A stretch of DNA of 64,000 nt, taken from assembly GCA_046331465.1 (NCBI GenBank), contig JAXLQV010000003.1, forward strand, positions 992,001-1,056,000. Reading direction: 5' to 3'. Source of the stretch: UBA5066 sp046331465 (GTDB lineage Bacteria; Acidobacteriota; Thermoanaerobaculia; UBA5066). Below are positions 48,809 to 57,127 of the stretch, piece after piece (position 1 is the first letter of the stretch; every line of letters starts with the position of its first letter). The position numbers and the translations under genes are program-made. A model generated the notes under the pieces. The model was not told where the DNA came from, made no database searches, and saw only the letters and a list, made by a program, of their open reading frames with translations.

Positions 48809-49890
48809 CTCTCCCCCCTCGGGCTCTCGTTCCCCGCCGCGTCGACCGCCGTCACGCCGTACGTCCGGCCCGCGGGCGCCCCCGGATCGTAGAACGCGGG
48901 GTCCGCGAGCGCGTCCGCGAGGCGCCTCCACTCCCCGCCGCCGTCCCTGGCGTAGACCCGGTACGCGGCGAGGTCGCGCGCGAGGGAGGGGTTCCAGACG
49001 AGCCGGTTCCCCCCTTCCTCCCTGAGCACGAGGAGCCCCTCGGGAGCCTTCGGCGGGAAGACGTCGCGCGTGTCCGCGAGGACCTCGTCGGCCGCGGGGC
49101 CGAGGACGGCCGGGACGTCGGCCGTCGGCGCGCCGCGGACGGTGTAGACGAACCGCTTCCCGGCCGGGACCCCCTCGTCCACGAAGGGGGAGCGGGGGAC
49201 GACGCCGACGGGCTCGTCGTACGCCGGCTCGGCCGGTTCGCGCCGGTAGACGGAGTAGGCGGTGACCTTCGCGGGGGCCGTCCCGTCGAGCATCTCGGTC
49301 GGCGGAAGCCACTCGAGGCAGACGCGCCCCTCCTCGACCGTCGCCTCGAGGTCCATCGGGGCGGACGGCGGGACGCGCGGAACGATCGAGACGAGGGCCG
49401 AGATCGGCGAGACGCGCTTCCTGTCGCGCGTGGCCGTGACGCCGTAGCGGAGGTAGACCCGGCCGAGCCTCTTCTCGAGGAAGAGCGGCACCATCGAGTC
49501 CCTCACCACGATCTCGCTCCCGACCGTCACGTCGTCGAGCGCCTCGCGCGGGAGGTCGCGGATCGCCTCGGCCCGCTGCCGGAAGAGCTTCTCCTGGCGC
49601 TCGCGCTCCGCCGTCTCCTTCGGCGGCTCGGGGGCGCGCACGGTCGCGGGGGCGGGGACGATCTCCCGGAAGACGGAGACCCTCGTCAGGTTCGTCAGGG
49701 GCGCCCCCTGGACCGTCTTCGAGGGGAACGGGAAGCGGAGGACGACGTCGCTCCCCTCCTGCGTCACCTTCAGCGGCTCGGGGCGCGCGGGGACGACGAG
49801 GAGCGGCGCCTCCGGGGCGATCTTCCGCCCGCAGCCCGCCACGAGCGCCGAGGCGAGGAGGAGCGGGGCGACGGCGCGGCGGGCTCTCAA
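48805..49890 (-). CDS. Lipoprotein with fibronectin type III-like domains
   Basis: The 361-residue protein begins with a lipoprotein signal (VAPLLLASALVAGCG, Cys at about residue 20). It has at least two FN3-like domains, near 175-265 (APMDLEATVEEGRVCLEWLP, AYSVYRRE) and 280-355 (APEGLLVLREEGGNRLVWNP, AYRVYARDGG, YGVTAVDAAGNES). The function is unknown; such lipoproteins often bind polymers or other envelope proteins. TTG at 49890 is the only start that includes the signal, 4 bases after hslU. Its stop overlaps dapF. Confidence 0.8.
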   Translation of the reverse strand: MRARRAVAPLLLASALVAGCGRKIAPEAPLLVVPARPEPLKVTQEGSDVVLRFPFPSKTVQGAPLTNLTRVSVFREIVPAPATVRAPEPPKETAERERQEKLFRQRAEAIRDLPREALDDVTVGSEIVVRDSMVPLFLEKRLGRVYLRYGVTATRDRKRVSPISALVSIVPRVPPSAPMDLEATVEEGRVCLEWLPPTEMLDGTAPAKVTAYSVYRREPAEPAYDEPVGVVPRSPFVDEGVPAGKRFVYTVRGAPTADVPAVLGPAADEVLADTRDVFPPKAPEGLLVLREEGGNRLVWNPSLARDLAAYRVYARDGGGEWRRLADALADPAFYDPGAPAGRTYGVTAVDAAGNESPRGER

Positions 49891-49894
49891 GGGC

Positions 49895-51250
49895 TCAGAG
49901 GACGAAGCGCGAGAGGTCGCGGCTCGTGACGAGGTCGCCGAGCGCGCGGGACACCGCGGGCCGGTCGATGACGATCCGCGCCCCGGCGGCGTCGGGGCCG
50001 GCGAAGCTGATCTCGGAGAGGACCCGCTCGAGGATCGTGTGGAGGCGCCGGGCGCCGATGTTCTCGAGGTTCTTGTTCGTGTCGGCCGCCGCCTTCGCGA
50101 TCTCCGCGAGGCCGTCCTCGGCGAAGACGAGCTCGATCGCCTCGGCGGAGAGGAGCGCCTGCGCCTGCTTCGGGAGCGAGTGCTCCGGCTCGGTCAGGAT
50201 CCTGACGAAGTCGTTCTCCGTCAGCGCGTCGAGCTCGACGCGGATCGGGAAGCGCCCCTGCAGCTCCGGGATCAGGTCGGACGGGCGCGCGACGTGGAAC
50301 GCCCCCGCCGCCACGAAGAGGACGTGGTCGGTCCGCACGTTGCCGTGCTTCGTCTTGACGGTCGTCCCCTCGACGAGGGGGAGGAGGTCGCGCTGGACTC
50401 CCTCGCGGGAGACGTCGGGTCCGCCCCCCTTCCCCTCGCGCCCGGCAATCTTGTCGATCTCGTCGAGGAAGACGATCCCGGTCTCCTCCGCGCGCCGGAT
50501 CGCCTCCTGGGGGACGGTCGCCTCGTCGGAGAGGAGGTCGGCCTCTCGGTCGACGAGGATCGCCCGCGCCTCGGAGACCGGGAGGCGGGCCTTCTTCTTC
50601 CTCGGGCCGCCGAAGAGGTTCGGGAGCATCCCGGGGAGGTCGATCCCCATCTCCTCGACCCCCTGGGGCGTCATGACGGAGATCTGCGGGGTCCTCTCGT
50701 CGACGACCTCCAGCTCCACCTCGCGCGCCTCGTGCTTCCCGTCGCGCAGCTCGCGGCGGAGCCGCTCCCTCGCGTCGGGGCCGGGGACGAAGCCGGAGGG
50801 GTCGACCTGGACCGAGAGGAGCTCGACGAGCTTCTCCTCGGCCGCCGCGCGCGCCTTCTCGACGACCCGCTCGCGCCGCTCGTCCCGCACGAGGCGGATC
50901 GCCGCCTCGACGAGGTCGCGCGCGATCGACTCGACGTCGCGCCCGACGTACCCCACCTCGGTGAACTTCGACGCCTCGACCTTCACGAACGGCGCGTCGA
51001 CGAGGCGCGCCATGCGCCGGGCGATCTCGGTCTTCCCGACGCCCGTCGGGCCGACCATCAGGATGTTCTTCGGCGTGATCTCGCGGGCGACCTCGGGCGG
51101 CAGCTGCTGCCGCCGCCACCGGTCGCGCAGCGCGACGGCGACCGCCCGCTTCGCCTTCCCCTGCCCGACGACGTGGCGGTCGAGCTCGGCGACGATCTTC
51201 CGCGGGGAGAGGTCCCGGAGGTGCAGGTCGCGCGGCGCGGCGGGGCTCAC
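49895..51250 (-). CDS. hslU: ATP-dependent protease ATPase subunit HslU
   Basis: A 451-residue AAA+ unfoldase: LSPRKIVAELDRHVVGQGKAK, Walker A MVGPTGVGKTEIARRMA, the HslU pore motif FTEVGYVGRDVES, Walker B IVFLDEIDKIAGREGKGGG and GRFPIRVELDALTENDF. It feeds unfolded proteins into HslV. GTG at 51250 overlaps the hslV stop (GTGA). The gene order xerC-hslV-hslU is the same as codV-clpQ-clpY in Bacillus. Confidence 0.98.
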   Translation of the reverse strand: MSPAAPRDLHLRDLSPRKIVAELDRHVVGQGKAKRAVAVALRDRWRRQQLPPEVAREITPKNILMVGPTGVGKTEIARRMARLVDAPFVKVEASKFTEVGYVGRDVESIARDLVEAAIRLVRDERRERVVEKARAAAEEKLVELLSVQVDPSGFVPGPDARERLRRELRDGKHEAREVELEVVDERTPQISVMTPQGVEEMGIDLPGMLPNLFGGPRKKKARLPVSEARAILVDREADLLSDEATVPQEAIRRAEETGIVFLDEIDKIAGREGKGGGPDVSREGVQRDLLPLVEGTTVKTKHGNVRTDHVLFVAAGAFHVARPSDLIPELQGRFPIRVELDALTENDFVRILTEPEHSLPKQAQALLSAEAIELVFAEDGLAEIAKAAADTNKNLENIGARRLHTILERVLSEISFAGPDAAGARIVIDRPAVSRALGDLVTSRDLSRFVL

Positions 51251-51792
51251 GGGAGAGTCTCCACGACGATCGCGTCGTTCGTGTAGATGTCGATCTCGGA
51301 GGCGATCTTCAGCGCGGCGCGGACGATCTCGGCCGCGGGCATCGACGTGTTCCGGAGGAGCGCCCGCGCGGCGGCGGTGGCGTACGGGCCGCCCGAGCCG
51401 ACGGCGAGGATCCCCTCGTCGGGGGCGATGACGTCCCCGGTCCCGGAGATGAGGAGGGTCTTCTCGCGGTCCGCGACGACGAGGAGCGCCTCGAGCGCCC
51501 GGAGCGTCTTCTCGGTCCGCCAGTCGGTGGCGAGCTCGACGGCGGCCCTCTCGAGCTGGCCCCCGAACTCCTCGAGCTTCCGCTCGAAGCGGGTGAAGAG
51601 CGTGACGGCGTCGGCGGTCGAGCCGGCGAACCCCGCGAGGACCGTCCCCCCGGCGAGGCGGCGGATCTTCGAGGCCCCCTGCTTGAGGATCGTCGTCCCG
51701 AGGGTCACCTGCCCGTCGCTCCCGAGGGCGACGGCCCCGTCCCTCCGGACGGCGAGGACGGTCGTGTGGCGGAAGGCGGGCGTTTCGCTCAC
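51247..51792 (-). CDS. hslV: ATP-dependent protease peptidase subunit HslV
   Basis: A 181-residue threonine protease. Processing after residue 9 would expose the N-terminal Thr of TTVLAVRRDG; DGQVTLGTTILKQGASKIRRL and VLAGFAGSTADAVTLF are family marks. It forms a double hexamer capped by HslU. GTG at 51792 lies 22 bases after xerC; the ribosome site is weak. Confidence 0.97.
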   Translation of the reverse strand: MSETPAFRHTTVLAVRRDGAVALGSDGQVTLGTTILKQGASKIRRLAGGTVLAGFAGSTADAVTLFTRFERKLEEFGGQLERAAVELATDWRTEKTLRALEALLVVADREKTLLISGTGDVIAPDEGILAVGSGGPYATAAARALLRNTSMPAAEIVRAALKIASEIDIYTNDAIVVETLP

Positions 51793-51814
51793 GGCGGGGA
51801 GTCTACCCGCGGCC

Positions 51815-52738
51815 TCAATCCTCCTCCTCCGCCTTCGGGTGGGCCTTCCGGTAGACCTCCATCAATCGCTCGACGTCGAGGTGGGTGTATTTCTGCGTCG
51901 TCGCGAGCGAGGCGTGGCCGAGGAGCTCCTGGATCGTCCGGAGGTCGGCCCCTGCGGCGAGGAGGTGCGTCGCGAAGGAGTGCCGGAGGGCGTGGGGCGA
52001 GGCGTGCCGGGCGACCTCGGCCGCCGACAGGGCCGAGAGGAGGACCCGGCGGACGCTCCGGTCGGTGAGGCGTCCGCCGCGGGCGTTCAGGAAGAGCGGC
52101 TCGCCCCGCACCCGCCGCCCCGCGAGGAGCGCGAGGCGCGCCGGGAGCCAGGCCGCGAGCGCCTCCGCGGCCTTCGCGCCGAACGGGACGATCCGCTCCT
52201 TCCGCCCCTTGCCGATCGTCCGGACCTGCCGCCCCGGGAGGTCGACGTCGGGGAGCGAGAGGCCGACGAGCTCGGAGACGCGGAGGCCCGTCCCGTAGAG
52301 GAGCTCGAGGAGGGCCCGGTCGCGAAGCCCGAGCTCGGTGTCGGGCGCCGGCGCCTCGACGACGGCCTCCGCCTCCGCGACCGAGAGGGAGACCGGGAGC
52401 GGCTTCTCCGTGCGGGGGGTCGCGACGCCGCGGGCCGGGTTCCCCTCGGCGAGCCCCTCGCGCTCGAGGTACGTGAAGAAGGCGCGGAGCGCCGAGAGGC
52501 GCCTCACGATCGAGCTCCGCGCCAGGCCGTCCGACCGGAGCGACGCGAGCCACGACCGGACGGCGAGGGCGTCCACGTCTCCGGTCTCGGCCTCCGAGGC
52601 GTCGGTCCCGGTGAACGCGGAGAGGAACGCGAGGAAGCGGCCGACGTCGTCGAGGTAGGCCTTCCGCGTGTGGGGCGAGACCGCCCGCTCGTCCGCGAGG
52701 TGCCTCTCGAACTCCTCGAGCGCCGAGGCGAGCCTCAC
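51815..52738 (-). CDS. xerC: Tyrosine recombinase XerC
   Basis: The 307-residue recombinase has an N-terminal core-binding domain and the catalytic set: Arg in YGTGLRVSELVGL, Lys in GKGRKERIVPF, HALRHSFATHLL, LGHASLATTQKYTH with the nucleophilic Tyr. With XerD it would resolve chromosome dimers. GTG at 52738 has GGAGGGG upstream. It lies directly before hslV, a conserved arrangement, so it is a housekeeping gene and not a mobile-element integrase. Confidence 0.95.
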   Translation of the reverse strand: MRLASALEEFERHLADERAVSPHTRKAYLDDVGRFLAFLSAFTGTDASEAETGDVDALAVRSWLASLRSDGLARSSIVRRLSALRAFFTYLEREGLAEGNPARGVATPRTEKPLPVSLSVAEAEAVVEAPAPDTELGLRDRALLELLYGTGLRVSELVGLSLPDVDLPGRQVRTIGKGRKERIVPFGAKAAEALAAWLPARLALLAGRRVRGEPLFLNARGGRLTDRSVRRVLLSALSAAEVARHASPHALRHSFATHLLAAGADLRTIQELLGHASLATTQKYTHLDVERLMEVYRKAHPKAEEED

Positions 52739-52754
52739 GTCCCCTCCGGAGCCG

Positions 52755-53081
52755 TCAGGAGCCCTTCTTGACGAGCGAGCGGATCTCCGCCACGAGCGCC
52801 TTGACCTGCTCGTCGTTCAGTTTCCTGCCGAACGCGGGCATCCGGTCGTGCCCCCGCTTGATCGACGACTCGAGCCGGCCGTCGGAGACGGTCTCCTGCC
52901 ACTTGGCGTCCGCGAGGTTCCGGGCCCGCTTCTTCAGCCCCTCCTCGGTCTGGCCGTGTCCGTCGTCGCCGTGGCAGACGCTGCAGTTCGCCTCCCAGAG
53001 GGCGGAGCGCTTCGCGGGCTCCTGCGCGGCGAGCGGCAGGGCGAGGAGGGCGAGGGCCGGGAGGAGGAGGGTGCGCTTCAT
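52755..53081 (-). CDS. Small exported c-type cytochrome
   Basis: The 108-residue protein has a signal peptide (MKRTLLLPALALLALPLAAQ), one haem-binding motif (CSVCHGDDGHG) and a likely axial Met in HDRMPAFGRKL. It is a class I monohaem cytochrome c of the periplasm, probably an electron carrier or a domain partner for an oxidase not in this window. ATG at 53081 has AAGGAGA upstream and overlaps the trmFO stop (ATGA). It is an insert in the otherwise conserved trmFO-xerC-hslVU order. Confidence 0.93.
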   Translation of the reverse strand: MKRTLLLPALALLALPLAAQEPAKRSALWEANCSVCHGDDGHGQTEEGLKKRARNLADAKWQETVSDGRLESSIKRGHDRMPAFGRKLNDEQVKALVAEIRSLVKKGS

Positions 53082-54460
53082 GTCGTTTCTCCTTGCGTCG
53101 TCAGGATCGGGATCGGCTCGGCGCCGGCGGCGGGGCCGAGCGCCGCGTCGCGCCACCCGGCGACCGACGCGAGCGCGCGGCGGACGATTTCCTCCCGCCG
53201 CTTTCCGCGGTCGCGGATCGGCGGGATCCCGGAGTCGTCGATCAGGCCGAAGGTCACGTTCATCGGGGCGTAGTGCGCGGGATCGCTCTCCGAGACGTGG
53301 CGCGAGAGGGCGCCGAGAGCCGTGGAGAAGGGGACCGGGAGCGGCTCGCGCCCCTCGAGGAGCTGCGCGACCGTGGCGCCGGCCAGGAGCCCCGTCGCGG
53401 CGGACTCGAGGTACCCCTCGACGCCGGTGACCTGCCCGGCGAAGAGGACGCGGCCGTCCCTCTTCCAGCGGAAGAAGCGGTCGAGGTGCTCCGGGCCGTT
53501 CAGGAAGGTGTTCCGGTGGAGCATCCCGTAGCGGACGAACTCGGCGTTCGCGAGACCGGGGAGCGTCCGGAAGACGCGCCTCTGCTCGCCCACCTTCAGC
53601 TTCGTCTGGAAGCCGACGAGGTTGAAGTGGCTCCGCGCGAGGTTGTCCTGGCGGAGCTGGACCGCGGCGTAGGGCTCGCGCCCCGTCCGCGGGTCGCGGA
53701 GGCCGAACGGCTTCATCGGGCCGTGGCGGAGCGTCTCGGGCCCCCGCTCGGCCATCGCCTCGATCGGCAGGCACCCCTCGAAGAAGACCGCCTTCTCGAA
53801 ATCGTGGAACGGCACCTTCTCCCCCGCGAGGAGCTCGGCGACGAAGCGCTCGTACTCCTCGCGCGAGAGCGGCACGTTCAGGTAGTCGTCCCCGCCCCCC
53901 TTCCCCCAACGGCTCGCCGCGAAGAGGACGCCCGTGTCGAGCGACGAGGCCTCCACGATCGGCGCGACGGAGTCGTAGAAGTAGAGCGTCTCGCCCCCGA
54001 GCGCCGCGAGGAGCGCGCCGGAGAGGGCGGGCGAGGTGAGGGGGCCGGTCGCCACGACGACGAAGCCGTCGCCCGGGTCGGGGAGCGACGGCGCCTCCTC
54101 GCGGACGAGGTCGACGAGCGGCTCCGCCGAGATCCGCGCCGTCACGGCCGCGGCGAAGACGTCCCGGTCGACGGCGAGGGCGTCACCGGCCGGAACGGCG
54201 GCGCGCCGCGCCTCCTCCATGACGAGCGAGCCGAGGAGCTCCATCTCGCGTTTCAGGAGGCCGACGGCGTTCCCGGGGTTGTCGGAGCGGAACGAGTTCG
54301 AGCAGACCATCTCGGCGAGGCGGTCCGTCGCGTGGGCGTCGGTCGTCCGGACGGGGCGCATCTCGAGGAGGCGGACGCGGTGCCCCCTCCGCGCGAGGAG
54401 GCTCGCGCACTCGACGCCGGCGAAGCCGCCTCCGATCACGGTGACGCGGGAAGACGCCAT
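53078..54460 (-). CDS. trmFO: Folate/FAD-dependent tRNA (uracil-54) methyltransferase TrmFO
   Basis: A 460-residue flavoprotein: dinucleotide site TVIGGGFAGVECA, the family motif MVCSNSFRSDNPGNAVGLLK, FEGCLPIEAMAERGPETLRHG, GPMKPFGL and GVEGYLESAATGLLAG. It methylates U54 in the T-loop of tRNAs using methylene-THF, and replaces TrmA in these lineages. ATG at 54460; TACAAT lies 9 bases upstream with no ribosome site. The stop overlaps the cytochrome gene. Confidence 0.97.
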   Translation of the reverse strand: MASSRVTVIGGGFAGVECASLLARRGHRVRLLEMRPVRTTDAHATDRLAEMVCSNSFRSDNPGNAVGLLKREMELLGSLVMEEARRAAVPAGDALAVDRDVFAAAVTARISAEPLVDLVREEAPSLPDPGDGFVVVATGPLTSPALSGALLAALGGETLYFYDSVAPIVEASSLDTGVLFAASRWGKGGGDDYLNVPLSREEYERFVAELLAGEKVPFHDFEKAVFFEGCLPIEAMAERGPETLRHGPMKPFGLRDPRTGREPYAAVQLRQDNLARSHFNLVGFQTKLKVGEQRRVFRTLPGLANAEFVRYGMLHRNTFLNGPEHLDRFFRWKRDGRVLFAGQVTGVEGYLESAATGLLAGATVAQLLEGREPLPVPFSTALGALSRHVSESDPAHYAPMNVTFGLIDDSGIPPIRDRGKRREEIVRRALASVAGWRDAALGPAAGAEPIPILTTQGETT

Positions 54461-54469
54461 GGGAGGCCG

Positions 54470-54475
54470 ATTGTA
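54470..54475 (-). promoter_or_regulatory. -10-like TACAAT before trmFO
   Basis: TACAAT ends 9 bases before the trmFO ATG; same hexamer and similar spacing as at 7442. It is probably the promoter for trmFO-cytochrome-xerC-hslVU. Confidence 0.4.
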
Positions 54476-54588
54476 GGGAACGGCGCCGCGGGCGCCCCGG
54501 TGACGCCGGGCACGGGAGCTCCGGCCCCGCGCGGGACGGCGAACGTCCCCGCGCCCCGGCCGGTCCCCGGGAGCGCGAGGCGCCCCGC

Positions 54589-54594
54589 TACACT
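54589..54594 (+). promoter_or_regulatory. -10-like TACACT before the first methyltransferase
   Basis: CGCTACACTCGCGGC ends at the GTG start of the gene at 54601, giving 6 bases between hexamer and start codon. It resembles the sequences at 14812 and 56090. Confidence 0.4.
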
Positions 54595-54600
54595 CGCGGC

Positions 54601-55305
54601 GTGACGTTCGAGCGGGAGCTCTACGACGAGGCCTACTGGCGGGGCCTCCACCCGCACCACTGGTTCAAGAACCCGCCGCGCAAGTACGCCGAGCGCGACC
54701 GGGACGTCCTCCGGGTCGTCGCCCCGCGCCCCTCGGACCGGGTCCTCGAGCTCGGCTCGGCCCGCGGGGACGTGACGTTCCTCCTCGCGCGCCACGCGCG
54801 GGAGGTCGTCGGCGTCGACGCCGCCCCCGAGGCGCTCGCGATGGCCGAGGCGGCCCGCGCCGGGCTCGGGATCGCGAACGTGCGGTGGCTGGAGGCCGAC
54901 GTGGCGGACCTCTCGCCCGTCGCCGACGGGAGCGTCGACGCCGTCGCCGCGATCGACCTCGTCGAGCACGTCGACGACCCCACGCTCGCCGCGATGCTGC
55001 GCGAGTGCCGGAGGGTCCTCGTGCCGGGAGGGCGGCTCGGCATCTACACGCCCGACCGGGCGCACTACGTGGAGCGGATGAAGGCGCACGACTTCGTCCT
55101 GAAGCAGTTCCCGCAGCACGTCGCCGTGAGGCGCGTCGCCGAGTACCGCCGCTTCCTCCGCGAGGCCGGCTTCACGGTCGACCTCGAGGCCTGGAGCGTG
55201 TCCCCCTTCCCCGGCGTCCGCTGGGCCGAGAGGGTCCTCGCGCCGCTCCCCCTCGTCGGCCCGACGTTCCGGTACCGGATCCTGCTCCGGGCGCTCGCGC
55301 CGTAG
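54601..55305 (+). CDS. SAM-dependent methyltransferase (first of a tandem pair)
   Basis: A 234-residue class I methyltransferase: VLELGSARGDVTFLLA is the SAM-binding motif I, VVGVDAAPEAL the acidic loop, DAVAAIDLVEHVDDPTL motif IV/post. The N terminus (YDEAYWRGLHPHHWFKNPPR) is shared with the next gene and lies outside the common fold. Substrate unknown; similar enzymes act on small molecules, quinones or sugars. GTG at 54601 directly follows the CGCTACACTCGCGGC stretch. It sits in a plus-strand insert between trmFO and topA. Confidence 0.88.
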   Translation: MTFERELYDEAYWRGLHPHHWFKNPPRKYAERDRDVLRVVAPRPSDRVLELGSARGDVTFLLARHAREVVGVDAAPEALAMAEAARAGLGIANVRWLEADVADLSPVADGSVDAVAAIDLVEHVDDPTLAAMLRECRRVLVPGGRLGIYTPDRAHYVERMKAHDFVLKQFPQHVAVRRVAEYRRFLREAGFTVDLEAWSVSPFPGVRWAERVLAPLPLVGPTFRYRILLRALAP

Positions 55306-55306
55306 G

Positions 55307-56026
55307 ATGCCGCCGATGCCCGCCCGGCCCGACTTCGCCCCGAACGCCGGGGTCTACGACGACGCGTACTACGCCGCGATGTACCGCCCGCACTGGTTCT
55401 TCCGGAACGCGCGGAAGTACCGCGAGCGCGACGAGGCTCTCCTCCGCGCCGTGCGGCCGCACCCGGCCCTGCGCCTCCTCGAGGTCGGCTCCGCGCGCGG
55501 CGACACCGCCTTCTTCTTCGCGCCGCTCGTCGCCCGGGTCACCGGGATCGACGCCTCGGGGACGGCCGTCGCCGCGGCCCGCGCCGCGGCCGGCGCCCGG
55601 GGCCTTCCGAACGTCGCCTTCGAGGAGGCCGACGCCCGCGACCTCTCCGCGTTCCCCGACGGCTCCTTCGACGCCGTCCTCCTCGCCGACTTCGTCGAGC
55701 ACGTCCTCGACGACGTCCTCCGCCCGTGCCTCGCCGAGGCGCGGCGCGTCCTCTCTCCGCGGGGCGCTCTCGCGATCTACACGCCGAACCGCGACCACTG
55801 GGCCGAGCGGATCAAGGCCGCCGTCCCGGGCCTCCAGCAGGAGGACCACATCGCGGTCCGGCCGTCGGACGAGGTCGTCCGCCTCGTGACGGCCGCCGGC
55901 TTCGCCGTCGAGGAGCTCTTCTTCTCCGCGAGCCCCTACCCGCTCCTCGGCGCCCTCGACCGGCGCCTCCCCGGCGCCCGGCCCTGCCGGTTCCGGACCG
56001 TCCTCCGCGCGCTCCGCCCGGTCTGA
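55307..56026 (+). CDS. SAM-dependent methyltransferase (second of a tandem pair)
   Basis: A 239-residue paralogue of the previous gene. It keeps the N-terminal YDDAYYAAMYRPHWFFRNAR segment, motif I (LLEVGSARGDTAFFFA), VTGIDASGTAV and DFVEHVLDDVL, and ends in the same RTVLRAL pattern. It starts one base after the preceding stop; an ATG three codons downstream (55316) is an alternative. Tandem duplicates suggest successive methylations of one substrate or two related ones. Confidence 0.87.
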   Translation: MPPMPARPDFAPNAGVYDDAYYAAMYRPHWFFRNARKYRERDEALLRAVRPHPALRLLEVGSARGDTAFFFAPLVARVTGIDASGTAVAAARAAAGARGLPNVAFEEADARDLSAFPDGSFDAVLLADFVEHVLDDVLRPCLAEARRVLSPRGALAIYTPNRDHWAERIKAAVPGLQQEDHIAVRPSDEVVRLVTAAGFAVEELFFSASPYPLLGALDRRLPGARPCRFRTVLRALRPV

Positions 56027-56065
56027 GGCGTTCCCTTCCGGCGACTCCCGGGGTCGGCATCGGCC

Positions 56066-56095
56066 TTGAATTCCACCTTTCGGGAACGCTACCCT
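56066..56095 (+). promoter_or_regulatory. Probable promoter of the beta/gamma-crystallin gene
   Basis: TTGAAT (56066-56071) and TACCCT (56090-56095) are 18 bases apart. The -10 sits in CGCTACCCTCGCGGC, nearly the same as before the genes at 54601 and 14804. The ATG lies 32 bases downstream and has its own ribosome site. Confidence 0.5.
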
Positions 56096-56127
56096 CGCGG
56101 CACTCTTCCGCGGGAAAGGACGCTCCG

Positions 56128-57081
56128 ATGACGCGCCGGATCCTCATCTCCAGCCTCTTCGCCGCCGCGCTCCTCTCCGCGAGCCCGGCTCCCGCCGAGC
56201 CGCCAGGGGTCACCCTCTACGACGGGGTCTGGCTGTCGGGCGAGCGGATCACCGTCGACCGCGACGTCTTCGACCTCAACGACACGCCGTTCGGGGCCCG
56301 GAGGACGAGCTCCGTCGGCGTCTCGCGCGGGTGCCGGGTGACGCTCTACGAGCTCTCCGGCTACCGCGGCCGGAGCATCGAGCTGACCGAGCGCGACAAC
56401 GACCTCGGGAACACGCGCCTCGGCCGGGACTCGGTCTCCTCGCTCCGCGTCGACTGCCGCGGCGGGGGCGACTGGGGCTCCGGCGGAGGTCCCCGCGGCG
56501 TGACCCTCTACCGCGACGCGGACCTCGAGGGGCCCTCGATGACGTTCGACGAGGACGTCCCCGACCTCGAGAGGACCCGCTTCGGCGCGCGCCGCGCGAG
56601 CTCGATCGAGGTCCCGCCCGGCTGCATGGCGACGCTCTTCACCGAGCCGAACTACCGCGGGCGCTCGGCGACGTTCCGCGAGACGGACAACCGGCTGAAG
56701 AACACCGCCGTCGGGAACGACTCCGCCTCCTCGATGCGCGTCGACTGCGGCGGCCACCACCACCGGCCCCCCTCGGACGAGCGCCCGCCGTCCTGGGACC
56801 AGCCGCCCGCGGGCGTGACGCTCTACCGCGACAGCCGCCTCCGCGGGGCGTCGGAGACGTTCAACCGCGACGTCCCCGACCTCGGGCAGACCCGCGTCGG
56901 CGCAAGGCAGGCGAGCTCGATCGCCGTCCCCTCCGGCTGCCGGGCGACGCTCTTCACCGAGCCGAACTACCGGGGGCGCTCGGCGACGTTCACCGGCGAC
57001 GACAACGAGCTGAAGAACACCGCCGTCGGGAACGACGCCGCGCAGTCGATCCGCGTGGAGTGCGGCTCGCGGCGGTACTGA
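56128..57081 (+). CDS. Exported protein with three beta/gamma-crystallin domains
   Basis: The 317-residue protein has a signal peptide (RRILISSLFAAALLSASPAPA) and three tandem repeats of about 85 residues (27-110, 124-207, 229-312). Each has the pattern GVTLYRD..L.G.S.TF, GARRASSI, GC.ATLFTEPNYRGRSATF and a late DN.LKNTAVGNDSASS motif. The NDSASS-type element (100-105, 197-202, 302-307) is the Ca-binding N/D-N/D-x-x-S/T-S signature. The repeats are joined by Gly- or Pro/His-rich linkers; two are nearly identical in parts. It is probably a secreted, Ca-stabilised protein linked to stress or dormancy. AAAGGA lies 7 bases before the ATG. Confidence 0.88.
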   Translation: MTRRILISSLFAAALLSASPAPAEPPGVTLYDGVWLSGERITVDRDVFDLNDTPFGARRTSSVGVSRGCRVTLYELSGYRGRSIELTERDNDLGNTRLGRDSVSSLRVDCRGGGDWGSGGGPRGVTLYRDADLEGPSMTFDEDVPDLERTRFGARRASSIEVPPGCMATLFTEPNYRGRSATFRETDNRLKNTAVGNDSASSMRVDCGGHHHRPPSDERPPSWDQPPAGVTLYRDSRLRGASETFNRDVPDLGQTRVGARQASSIAVPSGCRATLFTEPNYRGRSATFTGDDNELKNTAVGNDAAQSIRVECGSRRY

Positions 57082-57093
57082 CCGGGCGCCGTC

Positions 57094-57121
57094 GGGCGGG
57101 GCGCCGGAGGGCGCCCCGCCC
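57094..57121. terminator. GC-rich hairpin between crystallin gene and topA
   Basis: GGGCGGGGCGCC and GGCGCCCCGCCC form a perfect 12-bp stem with a four-base loop in the 46-base gap between two convergent genes; no T-run. Confidence 0.55.
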
Positions 57122-57127
57122 CGGGTC

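Noticed and set aside
51815..52738. XerC-type recombinase as a sign of a mobile element
   Set aside because: It sits in the conserved trmFO-xerC-hslV-hslU cluster; there are no flanking repeats, tRNA attachment site or phage genes nearby.
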